The notes beneath the pieces are model-generated. The model had not been told where the DNA came from, made no database searches, and worked only from the letters and a program-made list of their open reading frames with translations. Below are positions 46,726 through 59,049 of a stretch of DNA of 64,000 nt, piece by piece. Within the stretch, counting starts at the first letter, position 1; each line of letters begins with the position of its first letter. A program made the position numbers and the translations under genes. Source of the stretch: Artocarpus heterophyllus (taxonomy: Eukaryota > Streptophyta > Magnoliopsida > Rosales > Moraceae); the NCBI GenBank assembly GCA_025403435.1, contig CM046347.1:26672597-26736596 (forward strand), written 5' to 3'.

Positions 46726-47530
46726 TAGGGCTAGTAATATGGGTTGTGACACAATGACATGACACAAACCTGACACGAATTTTTGCAGGTTATGTCAAAA
46801 AAATTAACCCCGGGTCAGTTTAGTATCAACCCGAAATTGACTCGTCTAAAAACAGGTCGGGTTCGGGTCAACCCCCTAACCTTAAATTGACCCGAAACTA
46901 ACCCGCTTATATTTATTAGGATATTTTTTTTATTCTGTTATTATATATTAGATCAGATATAGACAATCGTATAACCCTAAACAACAAAACCCTACCTTTC
47001 ACTTTGGAAGACAAATCAGTTATGTTATCTTATCCTTGCTCTAATGGGTCGTGGCATTTTAAGCATTCCGGTATTAACAATTGCATCAGAATCTGCATTT
47101 AGTAACAGTATCAATAGTTGCTATGATGGCTCGTGATATGTTTTTGGATATGTTGGATTTTTTTTAAAAAAAAAAATTTAGGACTGGACTTTCTTGTTGT
47201 TGTGGTATGAAACTCATCTAATTTTATGTTTGTTTTTGTGTCATATATATATATATATATATTAGTGTAGGCAGGTCATAGACGGGTTGTGAGTCACAAT
47301 CGGGTTACGGGTCATAGATGGGTCACGGGTCAATTTTTTTTTACATTGCGTATAAGGAACGGGTTGGCATGGGTCGTGTTCGTGTCAACCCGTACTAAAA
47401 CGGGTCAAGTTAGGGTTGAGAATTTTCAATCCGTTTGTGTCACGGGTTAGGTTAGTGTCGACCTAATTTTTGTAAACATTGACCCCAACCCGACACTAAG
47501 CCAACCTATTGACCCGATTTGCCACCCTTA
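46726..47530. mobile_element. hAT element (805 bp) with perfect 8-bp target duplication
   Basis: Flanked by ATTTGAAT at 46718-46725 and 47531-47538. Termini: left TAGGGCTAGTAATATGGGTT, right (reverse-complemented) TAAGGGTGGCAAATCGGGTC. Both arms are rich in GGGTCRRGTT-like words (CGGGTTCGGGTCAACC, CACGGGTCAA). The interior keeps a short remnant of the hAT transposase dimerisation domain (about 47045-47110). A deletion derivative of an autonomous hAT, now immobile by itself. Confidence 0.88.
47045..47110 (+). pseudogene. hAT transposase C-terminal (hATC) remnant
   Basis: The reading GRGILSIPVLTIASESAFSN matches the conserved hATC dimerisation phrase (typically LSIPVSTVASESAFS). Only about 22 codons survive inside the 805-bp hAT element. 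Confidence 0.75.
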
Positions 47531-47598
47531 ATTTGAATGGGACTTTGGGTATGTATGCGCATATATATATATATTATAGAATATATAAGCTTTATGTA

Positions 47599-50257
47599 TG
47601 TCACGCACCCAAACCCGGGTGGTGAAGTGGCAATTTAACTGAAATAATTAAACAAGATTAACTAAACACGACAGTTATTTTATTAGCATTTGAAGAAAAA
47701 CATTTTAGGTCATTTATAAAAATGTAGTAAATTTTAAACCCTTTTGAGATTTTACCAATATTATAATTTAGCAAATTAAATTTTTGGAATAATTTGAAAA
47801 CAAACTTAAAATATAAAATCCGTCAGCGTAATCTAGGCCCCATCGGATCTCACACGATGCACACATGGTACCAACATAAAGGAAATATAACAAATCACAA
47901 TCCAATAGAATTCAATCAAATCTCATGGTTAATGTCCCATTATTGCATGCCTTGTAAATTAAAATATGAAAAACTAAACAACTCACAGTCTACGCAAGAA
48001 CATCAATAGCGTTTTATTTGGTGGCGTACTATGGACCACCTAGAGGGGGGAAATTTTAAACAAAATTGTAGAATCATGAACAAAAGGCTCGGTATGACTT
48101 AGGTTCTAAAATTATCATTTATAAAACAAAAATAAACGAATTTAAATGTAATACAGAGGAATAGTCAATGATCAAGCAAATTTATACTTACCGTTCATGC
48201 CGTGTGGTTTTCTTAAATCAATCATCATTATTCCTTATGTGCAAAGCCTGCTATAATCTAGTCATTCAGTTTGGTTCCAGGACCTGTCACCAAGGTCGCT
48301 CTCTACATGACCCGATCTCTATATGCATGGCATCATGCACAAGGTTTCGGAACATGCCTCCAAGGTTGCTCTGCATGATCCGATCTTTGTGTGTAATATC
48401 ATTGTCTTATATTTCACCCAAACGGGGTTTTGAGACCGTTCGGTGTTTAGTATCCTTTAATCATTTCATTACAGCATTCGGTGTTTAGTTTCATTTAACC
48501 AATTCATTAAACTTGATATACTCTTACCAAGTTTTCATTTTACATTTATTATCATTCACTAATTATACTCATATCCAATATCTCTTGGAAATAAATATAC
48601 ATATACTATTCAGTTCTTAAAAACATTTTAAGAATATGGTATATGGCCAAAACGCTATTAAAATCATGACTATCAAAGAAAAGGGGTATAGATTCCTACC
48701 TCGTTATCTAGTACCATTCATGCGTCCATTACAATCCCGTTCTGCTAAATGTTAGCTCCTCAGAACAGCAAACAACCTTAGGTGTAGACTAAATACATTA
48801 ATGTATAAACATTGACATATCTCACTAATATGCTATTCATGGTTCCTTAGCCATTTCTAATTGTTCATCTCATTTATTCTCATGATAATCAAACACGCTT
48901 TAAAACATATTAAAAATAATTTATGATCTATCAAACAAGTAATAATACTTCTCGAAATCATTTTAGAACAAGTGGGGCTCGGGTGGCCTGAAACTAGTGT
49001 CCCTAGTACAGTGCAGTCAACTACATTATACTACACGCATTCAATTGCGTGTTCGCAGTTGCTCGGTCGACCACGTTACACAGACTGCGGCCGACCATGG
49101 CGTCGCAGCTAGTATGCTCTGTTTCAAGCACCCGAGTTTCAAACCAAGTTTAATTATCTCAAATTTATTTTAATGTATATAAAACATGTTCTAAGATTCT
49201 ATAGTCATCATATGAAGCATATAAACCCGGTTTCATATTCATGCAACTCATTTCCATCATTTTTCATACATTAACACATATTACTCCGAAAATAGACAAA
49301 AATATAAAAAACTAGTTTTTAACTCGGTTTCAATCCATAATAAACGTGGATTTGTGATGGAATTCATTCCACAATCTCAGATTATATGTTGATTATGTTT
49401 ATCTAGACTCGAATCATGACATGCAAGAAAGATTTTTGTCAAGTCATCTTAGAACAAGACTGTTCAAATGAAGCATAGAACAAGACATTTAAACTCGAAT
49501 TTGATCCTGAAAATCAGAGTTAAGATGCTTTAAATCATGTGTTTAATTGATTAAATGTAGCTAACCTCAGGTTGATCAGATTGAAATGACTTGGGGGCTT
49601 CGATTCAAGTTTTCAGCTACTGTTTCTTGGCTGGAATGGTGCAGTAGTGTTCTTGAGCTTAGTCTGACTTCTTTGGTTGCAGGAAATGTGAGTGAAAGGG
49701 AGAGTGAGGGAGACGTGTAGAGAGGGAGACAAAGAAAATGATGCTAAGTGTTTGAGTGTTCTGAACTTATACTCTTGAGACAATAGGAGGTTGTCCGAAA
49801 GAGAGGAAGGCAGGCGTGGGGAAAAACGAAGTGAGAGAGAGTGTAATGCTGAGCAAGGGGATGGCTTTGAGATAAAACCATGTCTAGTACATGGTTTTGG
49901 TGAGAAGGGTTTCAAAATATGAGTGTGGTTTCACTTGGGAGGGTGATTCAGAGTAGTTTTATAGAGTTTCAAAGCAATCTTCACGTGGCCTTTGTCCGAT
50001 CATGGTTTGAGGACTTGTGTGGCATTTGCCAAGTTGTTGTAATCATCATTCATTAATTTTTTTTATTTATAAAATCTGATTTTAAATTCAAAAACAATTA
50101 AATAAGTGGCAAAATTAAAATAGAGCATAAAATTTATAAAAATGTAATTAAATGAGAAAATGCCACAAAATAATCAATTCAAGATTAATTTGTATTTAGG
50201 TACACTAATTCACCAAATTTGTACACTTAACATGTTTAATTAATTTTGAACGTTACA
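47599..50257 (-). mobile_element. Solo LTR, Gypsy (2659 bp), TSD ATGTA
   Basis: Perfect 5-bp duplications ATGTA at 47594-47598 and 50258-50262 enclose a single LTR: on the + strand it starts TGTCACGCACCC and ends GAACGTTACA. No internal domain, primer site or second LTR is present, so it is a solo LTR from recombination between two LTRs. Minus orientation is inferred from the GGGTGCGTGACA end. Internal short duplications lie near 48275/48345 (about 70 bp) and 48440/48479 (39 bp). The 100-codon open stretch 49613-49915 (-) is not a recognised gene. Confidence 0.8.
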
Positions 50258-52595
50258 ATGTAGCCATAATCTTAAAAAAAATCATGATGAAGTCGGTCCT
50301 AATAAACTTGGACTTTGCCCATGCATATATAAGATGCCTTCATTATTCTTACATTTGCTTCATCAATTGTTTATTGAAAAGGTACTTGTGTCCTTCAAAA
50401 AAAAAAAGTACTTCTGTGTATATATACATATATATATATATATGTATATATATGGTATTGTGCGTTGTGTGTGTATATATATTATATAATATCTCCGCTA
50501 TAACCAAAGTCTGATCCTCCGCAGCAGTCAACCCCAGAGTTTTAAATTGATCATGAATTTGAACGTGAAAAGGTCGAGCTGCGAGCTACCTAAGTTGACA
50601 ACTTGATGGACAATTGGCTATGTGAAGCCTAAAACTAATGATGTTATTATTGTGGAAATTGTTATTATTTTCCAAAGTTTTTCCACTCAACTTTTCGCTC
50701 TTTCCTACGAACTCTCTTCCCTAACATTTCATTGGCTAGTGAGTGCTATAATAAGAACGTAAAGCTAGGCGAGTAAAGCAATTGAGATCCGTTTGACTTT
50801 GCAATATTAATGCTCAACATCCTACTCATCATCATGAATGTGTCAAAGAAAACAAAACCCATTTTCCAACACAACTAAAAAACGATAGGAGAAAAGCTCA
50901 AACTAAAAGTTGAAACTCAAATAGCGTTACATTACATAGTATCTTATTTTTATATTATATTTTTATATTATATTGTAGCTTATCAAAGCTTTTATACCGT
51001 ATATAATTAGAATTAAATAGTTTGAACTGTTCTACCAACAGACTATTAGTCTGTTCTATTTGAAAACGTTATTCATTTCTCATTTGGGTTGTGTGAGAGA
51101 CAGACTTTTTAGTGTCAATATATATGCTTTTAGCAACAAATTTTGTTATGTCCCTTGGGTTTAGTGCAAATTTGTGGTTGCATGTTTTCTGTTTTGGATT
51201 ATGCTTTCTCATGACCTTTAATTTGTCATCATATAGTGCTACAATACCTAAACCCCAAAACTTTTTACATTGCCGATTCATCAAAGTGAGTCTAAATAAC
51301 TTGATTAGCCGACAAATACACCCAAAAAGCGCAAATACCCACTTGCCGCGTCACATTCCCAAGCGTGACTAGTAACTTACATTATCCTTTAAAGCCATTG
51401 TCAATGGCCACACCATTGTTCCAGCTTCACACCTACAGTACTCGTGTAACATATAACAATGTTTAGATACATATACACACACATGCATACATACATATAA
51501 ATGAATTAATCATGTACAATAGGCAAATTAAATAGGATTACTTTTTTTTAACATAAATGATGATAGAAGATAATTAATATCAAAGATTACTAGCGCAGGA
51601 ATAACCGCATGATCACCTAGCAACCTAGAACGGTCCAAAACTGAGGTAATATTGTATTCTTGTTTTAAGGGGTAATTCATTGTGGGAATGCTTATCAATT
51701 AAACAAGCTTATACGGGTCAAACTCGGATTAAAAAGTGATATATATTAGATTTTTACAAAACAAATTGCAGTGTAGTTTTCTATTGTTGTATAATTCTCA
51801 AATATGGAAAAAAAGAAAAGAAACAAATGGGGTGGTTACATAAATATACATCTTAATTTTATTTTATTTTTTCCAATTTATTACTCTATTTTTCGAATCT
51901 ATAAGGACATTTTTAAAATTTGAAAAATGTGTATAAATTTTATCAGTCATGCGATTTTGTGGACAAAAAAAATAAAGGAGAAAACATAAAAACCCATACT
52001 TAAATCGAATTTATTTATAAAAAAAATTTCTTGACAAACACTGATGAAAAATATATTAAACGCTAAAAAAGACAGAATTAAAGATTTATTTTTGTTATAT
52101 TTTGTTTTAAGGTTAGTTATGTTTTTTAAATGTTTAAAATATTTTCATAAAATATGTAAGGGTGTTTTTTTTTGTCCCATTTTTACATTCACAAATTGCA
52201 CAGAGGGTGAAAGTAAAATAAGTTTTTAAAATTTAAAAGTGCTTTTGTACTTTATAAAAGTAGAGAGATAAATTGAGGGAAAAATTTAAACTAGAAGGTA
52301 GAATTATGTAATTAATCCAAAAATATTAAAAACTAACAAACTCCTCAGACATAATTTCCAAAATGGGACAACAAAACTCAAAATCCTTGATTAAGAAATG
52401 TTATGCATTTTAATATGGGATTCTTTATGGTAAGGAACACTTAAGTGAATTTTTTTTTTTAATAGAATTGAGAGTGGGGGATTAGAACTGCATATCTTGT
52501 CATGGAGTTGGTTGTAAAATTATCATTAAACTATACTTGCAATCAATTATAACACGGGTTTTTGACTGTGAATCATTATAGAATAATATGCTATA
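50258..52595. other. AT-rich DNA between two solo LTRs
   Basis: 50280-50760 is a diverged relative of 45420-46100 (shared ATGAAGTCG, TCTAATAAAC-like, TTTCCTACGAACTCTCTTC, CATTGGCTA). TA/TG microsatellites lie at about 50417-50480. A weak MITE-like piece is at 50935-51060. No gene supported. Confidence 0.4.
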
Positions 52596-55500
52596 TGTAA
52601 TGACCGGAAAAAAATATTCATTAATAAAACTTAATATTTAATTGGGTTTAATTAATGAATTTACTTTTAAAAATCTGAATTTTTGTAAAAATTACGATAA
52701 AGTAGGAATAAACGGCATTGAATGTAAATTATATGACAAATGTGATGCAATGTTGGATATTGCCGAATACAGATTTTATGAGTTTAATTACTCAAAAATT
52801 TGTAAATAATATCCATAAAATGAAATTTATGTCACGATTAATTGTAAAATTGTGATATAAATAAGTGGGTGATTAGAATGTAAATAGGACATAGAAGTTG
52901 TCCAAACCCAAATTAGAGGTAAAAAGGAGGCCGAAGCAGTATGAGTATACTGCTAAATGAAAACACAGATACGAAAAACGTTATGATTGGCCTCCAAAAG
53001 TAAATGAAAAGTAAGTTAAATATTTTTATACAGTCTAAGGATAGAAAGTACACTGATTTAACCACGACAGTATAGGAAAAATACTGTGTGATAAAAAATT
53101 ACACAGTATAAATTTTTAACTCCATAAAGTGGACACTCCTTGATTTTCTATTGGGCCACATGTCAAGAAAAGTGGCCCAATCATCTTGTGACACCTAGTG
53201 GTGTACTCATGGGTTACCATGAGTCACCAAATGTGATAAGGATGCATTTATGGCAAGTTTATCACAATTTTCTTTTCTTTCCTTTCCTTCCAAGATCCGG
53301 CAGCCATAACCCAGGTCTCTAAAAAATTTCTCAGCCCCCAAACTTTGCAAAAAATACCCCCACACAAGTTTTACAAGCAAGTACAAGAATTTTCCCACAA
53401 GTTTAAGGTAAAATCCTAAACTTTTAATGGGTTTTCAAGGGATTTTTCATGGGCAAAGGACAAGAGATTAATCCATGGTATTTTTGTATGGAAAGGAAGC
53501 TTAGGAGGGAGTCTAAAGGGATTTTGAAGGCTTGAAACCAAAAGGGTGTTATTTTGGTAAGTTTTAAGTTTTAAAGTTTGAAATTTTATGGATTTTGTTT
53601 TGATTTTTATTCTTTCAAACCCATGAGGGGTTTTGAGCATGTATTAGATGGAATTTCATGTATATGTGGTCAATGGTAGGTTTGAGTTATGAAATTTTTA
53701 TTTTTAGTGCAAACCGACAATTTTTGAAAAAAATCATATTTTTGTAATTTTTGATGTTTAACTTTGCAAAGGTGATGTTTGAGCATGAGAATGTATTGAT
53801 TAAGGCATGAAATGATTTCTGCAGGGGTAGAATTGCAAGTTTGAAATGGATTTTTGTAAAAATGCCATAGGGACTAAATTGAAAGAAAAAAAATTCCTTT
53901 TGGCAGAATTGGAAAATAGCCAAAAACACCCTTGTACAATGATATTTTGGAAAAAGTTAAAACACAAAAGTTGTAGATCTCGATGAAACTGTTAGGCATA
54001 GCAGACGGTTCATCAAAAAACTGAATCGTTTATGAGATTTTAATTTTTCAAGAATTTATGGAAATTGTGAAAAATTTTAAAAGGGGCAAAAACGTCATTT
54101 CTCAAAGGATTTTGAATATGGTACTTTGATCAAAAATGATCCTTGAGAAAAATAGAAAATTCTAATGTAAAGAAGTAAATTTTAGTCTCGGTGGTAAAAT
54201 CGTCAAAATTTTCAGTTCAAGGACTAAACCGCAAAGTTTAATGAAAATGGGGCATAATTGAGAAATAAAAAGATTTGACCCACTAGGGTGTTATTTTAGA
54301 ATTAATATGTGGTTATTTTCGTAAGAATAACGAAATCGAGCTCGGGTTGGTTAGTAAACCCGCGGAGGGCAAAATCGTAATTTTTGCCCGAATAACCCGA
54401 ACCACTTTGAAATGTTTCCAATGGGATAAGCAAATGATTAGAAAGGTTTCCATCTTTCGTTAGAAACGATAGGGGGAAGTTAGATAGAAATAAGAAAAAA
54501 TAGTAGTTTTTAGAGTTGTACATAGTAATGCAACTCAATTTATTAACTAATAAATGTTTCGTATCGAAACATAGTGAAATTTGGCTAATGGCTTTGTAAT
54601 TGGCCAATAGGATCCTAGGAGTCTAGAAGAAGGGATATCGAGGTTAAGTTACCCGACAATTGCATCAAGTAAGTACCCATCCCACCTACAGTATGAAATT
54701 GTAGGATTAGAGTGTAAAATTTATATGTGTATACTTGTATGTATATCAAGGTATATACTTGTATGTATGCAACAACATGAGTATTTATAAAAAATGAAAG
54801 GGTATACTTATGAATATATGGAATATATATATATATATATATACTTGAAAGTATATAATAACACATACCTGAGTGTATATGATAATGTATACCAGTGTGT
54901 ATATTTTATGTTAAGTACCTGTGAGTACATTATGCTATGTATAACTGTGCGTATATTAATGTATACCAGTGTGTATATTTTATGTTAAGTACCTGTGAGT
55001 ACATTATGCTATATACCTGCGTGTATATTAATGTGTACCAGTGTGTATATAAAGTATCTACCTGTGTGGTCTATATCGTACAAAAGCATTTATGTAGATT
55101 ATGTTATGTATAACATGTATTCATCACTTCATGCATGGTATGATAACCATAATAAGTGAATTGGTAAATGAATCACCAAAAGTTAAGAAAAGTGTCGTAC
55201 CGACTCCTGACTCAAGGGGAGTTTAAGGATTACAGGATGGTTACGGTGCTACGTAGACCTAAGTGCGCAATGGTACGAACACTTGGGCCCTAGTTAAAGA
55301 TAAGAAATGATAATGATAAAGAAGGATTATAAGAAAGCATAATATGATCATGCATTTTATTGAATGTGCATGTGGGTTTATATGAGACTTACTGGGCGTT
55401 AGCTCATTAAGTTTTTCATACTGTAGGTATTTCGACGAAAAGGTCAGAATAAATAATAATGATGAGCTGGCGGACGGATGATGTGTGCAGACTGGGTATG

Positions 55501-55740
55501 GTTTCCGCCACAGTATGTTTTCCGCTGTATGGTATTTTAAAATATTTTGAAAGTAATGTTTAATAAGCTATATTGTAAGAGAAGGATGGTTATGTAAACA
55601 CAAGTATATGTTTGTATCTCAAAGGTTATTAAACAGTATATGTACAGTATTTGTATAAAAGAAAAAAAAATTTCCTAAATTTTTGCCATAAAATAAGTAA
55701 GAAAGAGTTTAATCACAGTCCGAAAAGGCGGGTTATGACA
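52596..55740 (+). mobile_element. Solo LTR, Gypsy Tekay-like (3145 bp), TSD CTATA
   Basis: Perfect duplications CTATA at 52591-52595 and 55741-55745. The LTR runs TGTAATGACCGG...AAGGCGGGTTATGACA. Its length and the GGCGGGT-type 3' end fit long-LTR chromoviruses such as Tekay (inference). The promoter/leader zone is probably near 53270-53400. A 74-bp tandem repeat lies at 54884-55070. No gag-pol. Confidence 0.85.
54884..55070 (+). repeat. 74-bp tandem repeat inside the solo LTR
   Basis: AATGTATACCAGTGTGTATA recurs at 54884 and 54958, with a variant at 55030. The units include GTTAAGTACCTGTGAGTACA. Upstream text (54710-54880) is a more degenerate form of the same TA/TG-rich pattern. Confidence 0.8.
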
Positions 55741-57207
55741 CTATAAGTATGAATACTTGTGATTTTCTTTTTCTTTTCATAAGTTTATTAAATTAGTGTA
55801 TTTTCTCTCTCCCTCTTTTGCATAAACTAATTAGGGTTTGCTATCATTTAGGTAGTGTCGCCTCCCTCTCCCTCTAGGGCCGAAACTTGGCACTGCCTTC
55901 AGGCTATCTGTCGAGTTTCTGGCCTATAAGAGGGGTGGACGCTTGGGTTATGGCTAGATGTAAAGGTCTTTTGGGGCAAAAGGGTGGGGACTTGCTATTG
56001 GGGTCAAGTGGAAAGGTGGCTAACGGATCTCTATGCTAGCATGATCTAGTTGAAGGTGATGACGTTGATGAAGATAGAGCTCAAGGCTACCAAGATCTGG
56101 GTGGGCCATGGCTAGGCAAATGGGCCCAATTCTAGAAGGTGAGGACTTCAAGGCAAGGGGAAGGACCTGCCAGTGTAGAAGGATAGGGCGCTTAAAATAG
56201 TCTTGTTTTAGGCTGGAACTGAAGTCAACAACGGAGGAAAATGGTGAGAAAAAGATGTGGCCAATGAAAACCAGATTTTTTGGCTCAGACATGAGGTTGC
56301 TAGTCCTTGCTTTGGGTAAAGGCAGGTAGTGTCTTCAAAACTACAACCGTGTCGTAGATCACTAGGAGCAGATTTAAAAGGTGGAGATAGCAATCTCTCT
56401 TTTGCTAGGGAGTTACCTATTCTTCTTCTTCTTTTTTTTTTTTCTCTCTATTTGAGTTTTTGTTTATTTAGAATAAATACGATAGGATCTTCATTACGTC
56501 TGTCTCGTGTCTGTTTGTTACACCTGCTTGTTATTAGCAAAAGGTGTGTATATAAGTCTGGGAAGACTTTAGTCTAGACCGTGTCATTTGTGTCTCCAAT
56601 AGGGAGGGTTTGATTTTGGTTGACTAGTTTTATCCATCGATTATCGTGACACTTTGTAACAATCCTAGTTAAGCTCTAGTTTATGTGTCGAGCATGAATT
56701 TCTCCGACTAGGACTCATCATTTAAAATTTATCCCTGTTCTTCATTCGTCTTTATTGATGGATCCATTCAATGGTTGGGGTAGGTCAAATTCTCCTAAGA
56801 TGGGTCATATTTGACTAAGTTTGTAATTTTTCATTATTAATGAAGTTTCCATTTCAAAAGAATTTGGGTTTTTTAAGGAAACTTGAACTTAGAATGTGAA
56901 TTTACATTTAGGATTTTTGCCTCCTAGTGTCCCTAAACTTTTGAACTTTGGTACTTGGGTTCCTGTTTTAACAAATTAGACAAATAGGTCTCAAACTCTC
57001 ATTTTATTGTCTCTTGGTTCTAATTTTTAGAATTTTGACAATTAAGTCCCTAAACTCCCAGTCTTTAATATTAATATTATTCCTTTCTTTTCCAAATTAT
57101 GATGATAAATTTAATTATAAAGATTTATATGAATGATTATTAAAATGATCAACCATAAGATCATGTTTTATAAGAAAAGGAAACAACTAGAGGGAGAAAT
57201 AAGCAAA
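55741..57207. other. Unassigned intergenic DNA, possible LINE tail
   Basis: 55850-56330 is less AT-rich than the neighbourhood but has only short overlapping open stretches on both strands, with no protein motif. TTCATTATTAATGAAGTTTCC at about 56830-56850 resembles the 3' tail of plant L1 LINEs. 56920-57070 (GTCCCTAAACTTTTGAACTT, AATTAAGTCCCTAAACTCCC) is a low-complexity repeat common in plant intergenic DNA. Confidence 0.4.
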
Positions 57208-57359
57208 TAACTAGTGGTGGCACGTGTCAGCCGGTCGTGTTCATATTAGGTTGAAGCTCAAACATGTAAAAAATACCTCAATACTACTAATACAACCCAT
57301 CACACAATGGGTTAGGAAACTTGACACTAACATGATTCGTTTTGATATGGGTTTACACA
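57208..57359 (+). mobile_element. hAT fragment cut by a Gypsy LTR
   Basis: TAGTGGTGGCACGTGTCAGC and GGTCGTGTTCATATTAGG resemble the TAAGGGTGGCAAATCGGGTC end of the hAT family seen at 46726-47530. The fragment stops where the Gypsy LTR terminus begins (57360), which suggests insertion of the LTR element into it. Confidence 0.45.
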
Positions 57360-59049
57360 AGTAACACCCCGCCTTCTCGAGCTGTCACTTAGCTTTTTCT
57401 TAAACTTCATTTCTTTAACTTGTTCTTACTTATTAATAAGAGAATTCTAGGTAAGTTTTTTTCTTTTAACATACTTTACCATATACTAAAAACTATTGCA
57501 TATCTATTGCAACGTAAAATTCAAACATGAGATATCTTATAATATACTTTTCATATAAACATTTACTTTCTTTAAACTCCTTAAAGCATATTTTCAAAAT
57601 ATTTCGTAGAATATTTCTTTGAAGATGTTCTTTTTAAATATTTCCTTAAACATTGACTTTCTTAAAACTCTTAAAATACTACTTTCAAATAGTGAAAAAC
57701 TTTTTCTTTAAGCAGCAAAAACAAACTGCAGTAGTATCCATACCCAATCATCGCATCTATCTCTCCGTGATACCAAGCTCTTTAACCCGTCATATTGGTT
57801 TTCTGTAGGACTACCTATAGCATGAAGGAAATTATAATGAGCTTTCGCTCAATAAGTTCAAATATAATCTCACAAAATATCAAAACATTCATTCATAAAA
57901 CATTGCTTTTAAACTTTTCTCATAAAACTTTCTTCGTGAACCTTTCTTGTAACACTTTTCACAAAATGTTTTTTCATAAACATATCATGAAAATGAATGC
58001 AAGCATGGTTATAATGCATGATTTTGTTTATGCTCATTTATCAATATTCGATTATGAAATTTTATTATCATTCATTACTTAGTTGAACTTTTATTATCAT
58101 TCTTATCTTACTTTATCTTGTGGCCTTTTGTGTTTGCACCAACATTATTGATTGTGAGATCATAACTTAACATAACATAATGCTTCCCTTGTGGATGATT
58201 TAGGACTATCATACAACGAGTTCATATCTATAACATAACTTGTATACCTCACATCAAAAAGACTTGTACAATACTTAATTAAAATCTTTGATTTACCTTC
58301 TTATAAACTTTAGTAAGCATATTAAATTGTAAACATACTATATGTTGTAACTTAATACTTACTTAAACATTAAGCATAACAAATGAAAACATATCACAAA
58401 TCATAATTTAAACTTTTCAATCAGTATGCATAATGCAACATACTTTACAATAACAATTGTAAATACATTGCTAGTATTGTAGAGATGCAACAATTGGTCG
58501 AGGGCTGTAGGCCAGCATAGGCCCGCCTTGATACAATGATAGGCCAGGCCGGCACTGCCCTTCACTGTTCAAGGCATAGCCGCCTATAAATATTGGTGGG
58601 CTGGGCTGGGCCAACATATATTGGTCTAGGGGCCGGCTCGGCACGGCCTATGAAAAATCATAGGTCGGACCGGGCCAAGCCAACACGTTTAGGCCCATCA
58701 TAGGTCGGCCCATCCTGGCCCGTGTAAGGCCTATATAGGCCCACAATGGGCCAGCCCACCGAAGGCCCATTGTGGCCCCAATTTTATATATATATATATA
58801 TATATATATTAGTAATTTTGTAAACATCTTATGTATAATTATCTATATTATACTCTTTTTTTCCTTATCAAGGTTTTGTCCTACTCGGTTTTTCTTGGAA
58901 AGATTTTAAATGAGGCAATCGTAAATAAAATATCTATTTTTATATTTCCATTGACTATTTAAACTTTTATATTTGTTACCTTGCTTAAAAATTCAAAAAT
59001 AAAAAATAAAAAATAAAAACTGAAAATTGTATGCGCCAAAATGGCCTAG

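Noticed and set aside
49613..49915. 100-codon protein on the - strand
   Set aside because: Lies inside a solo LTR, is rich in Ser/Pro/Leu and matches no family; probably leader sequence of the retroelement.
50284..50531. Small proteins over the TA/TG microsatellite
   Set aside because: Both frames are driven by the (TA)n and (TG)n tracts.
56020..56577. Gene fragments on both strands near 56000-56600
   Set aside because: Only short overlapping frames without motifs; the region looks like decayed repeat sequence.
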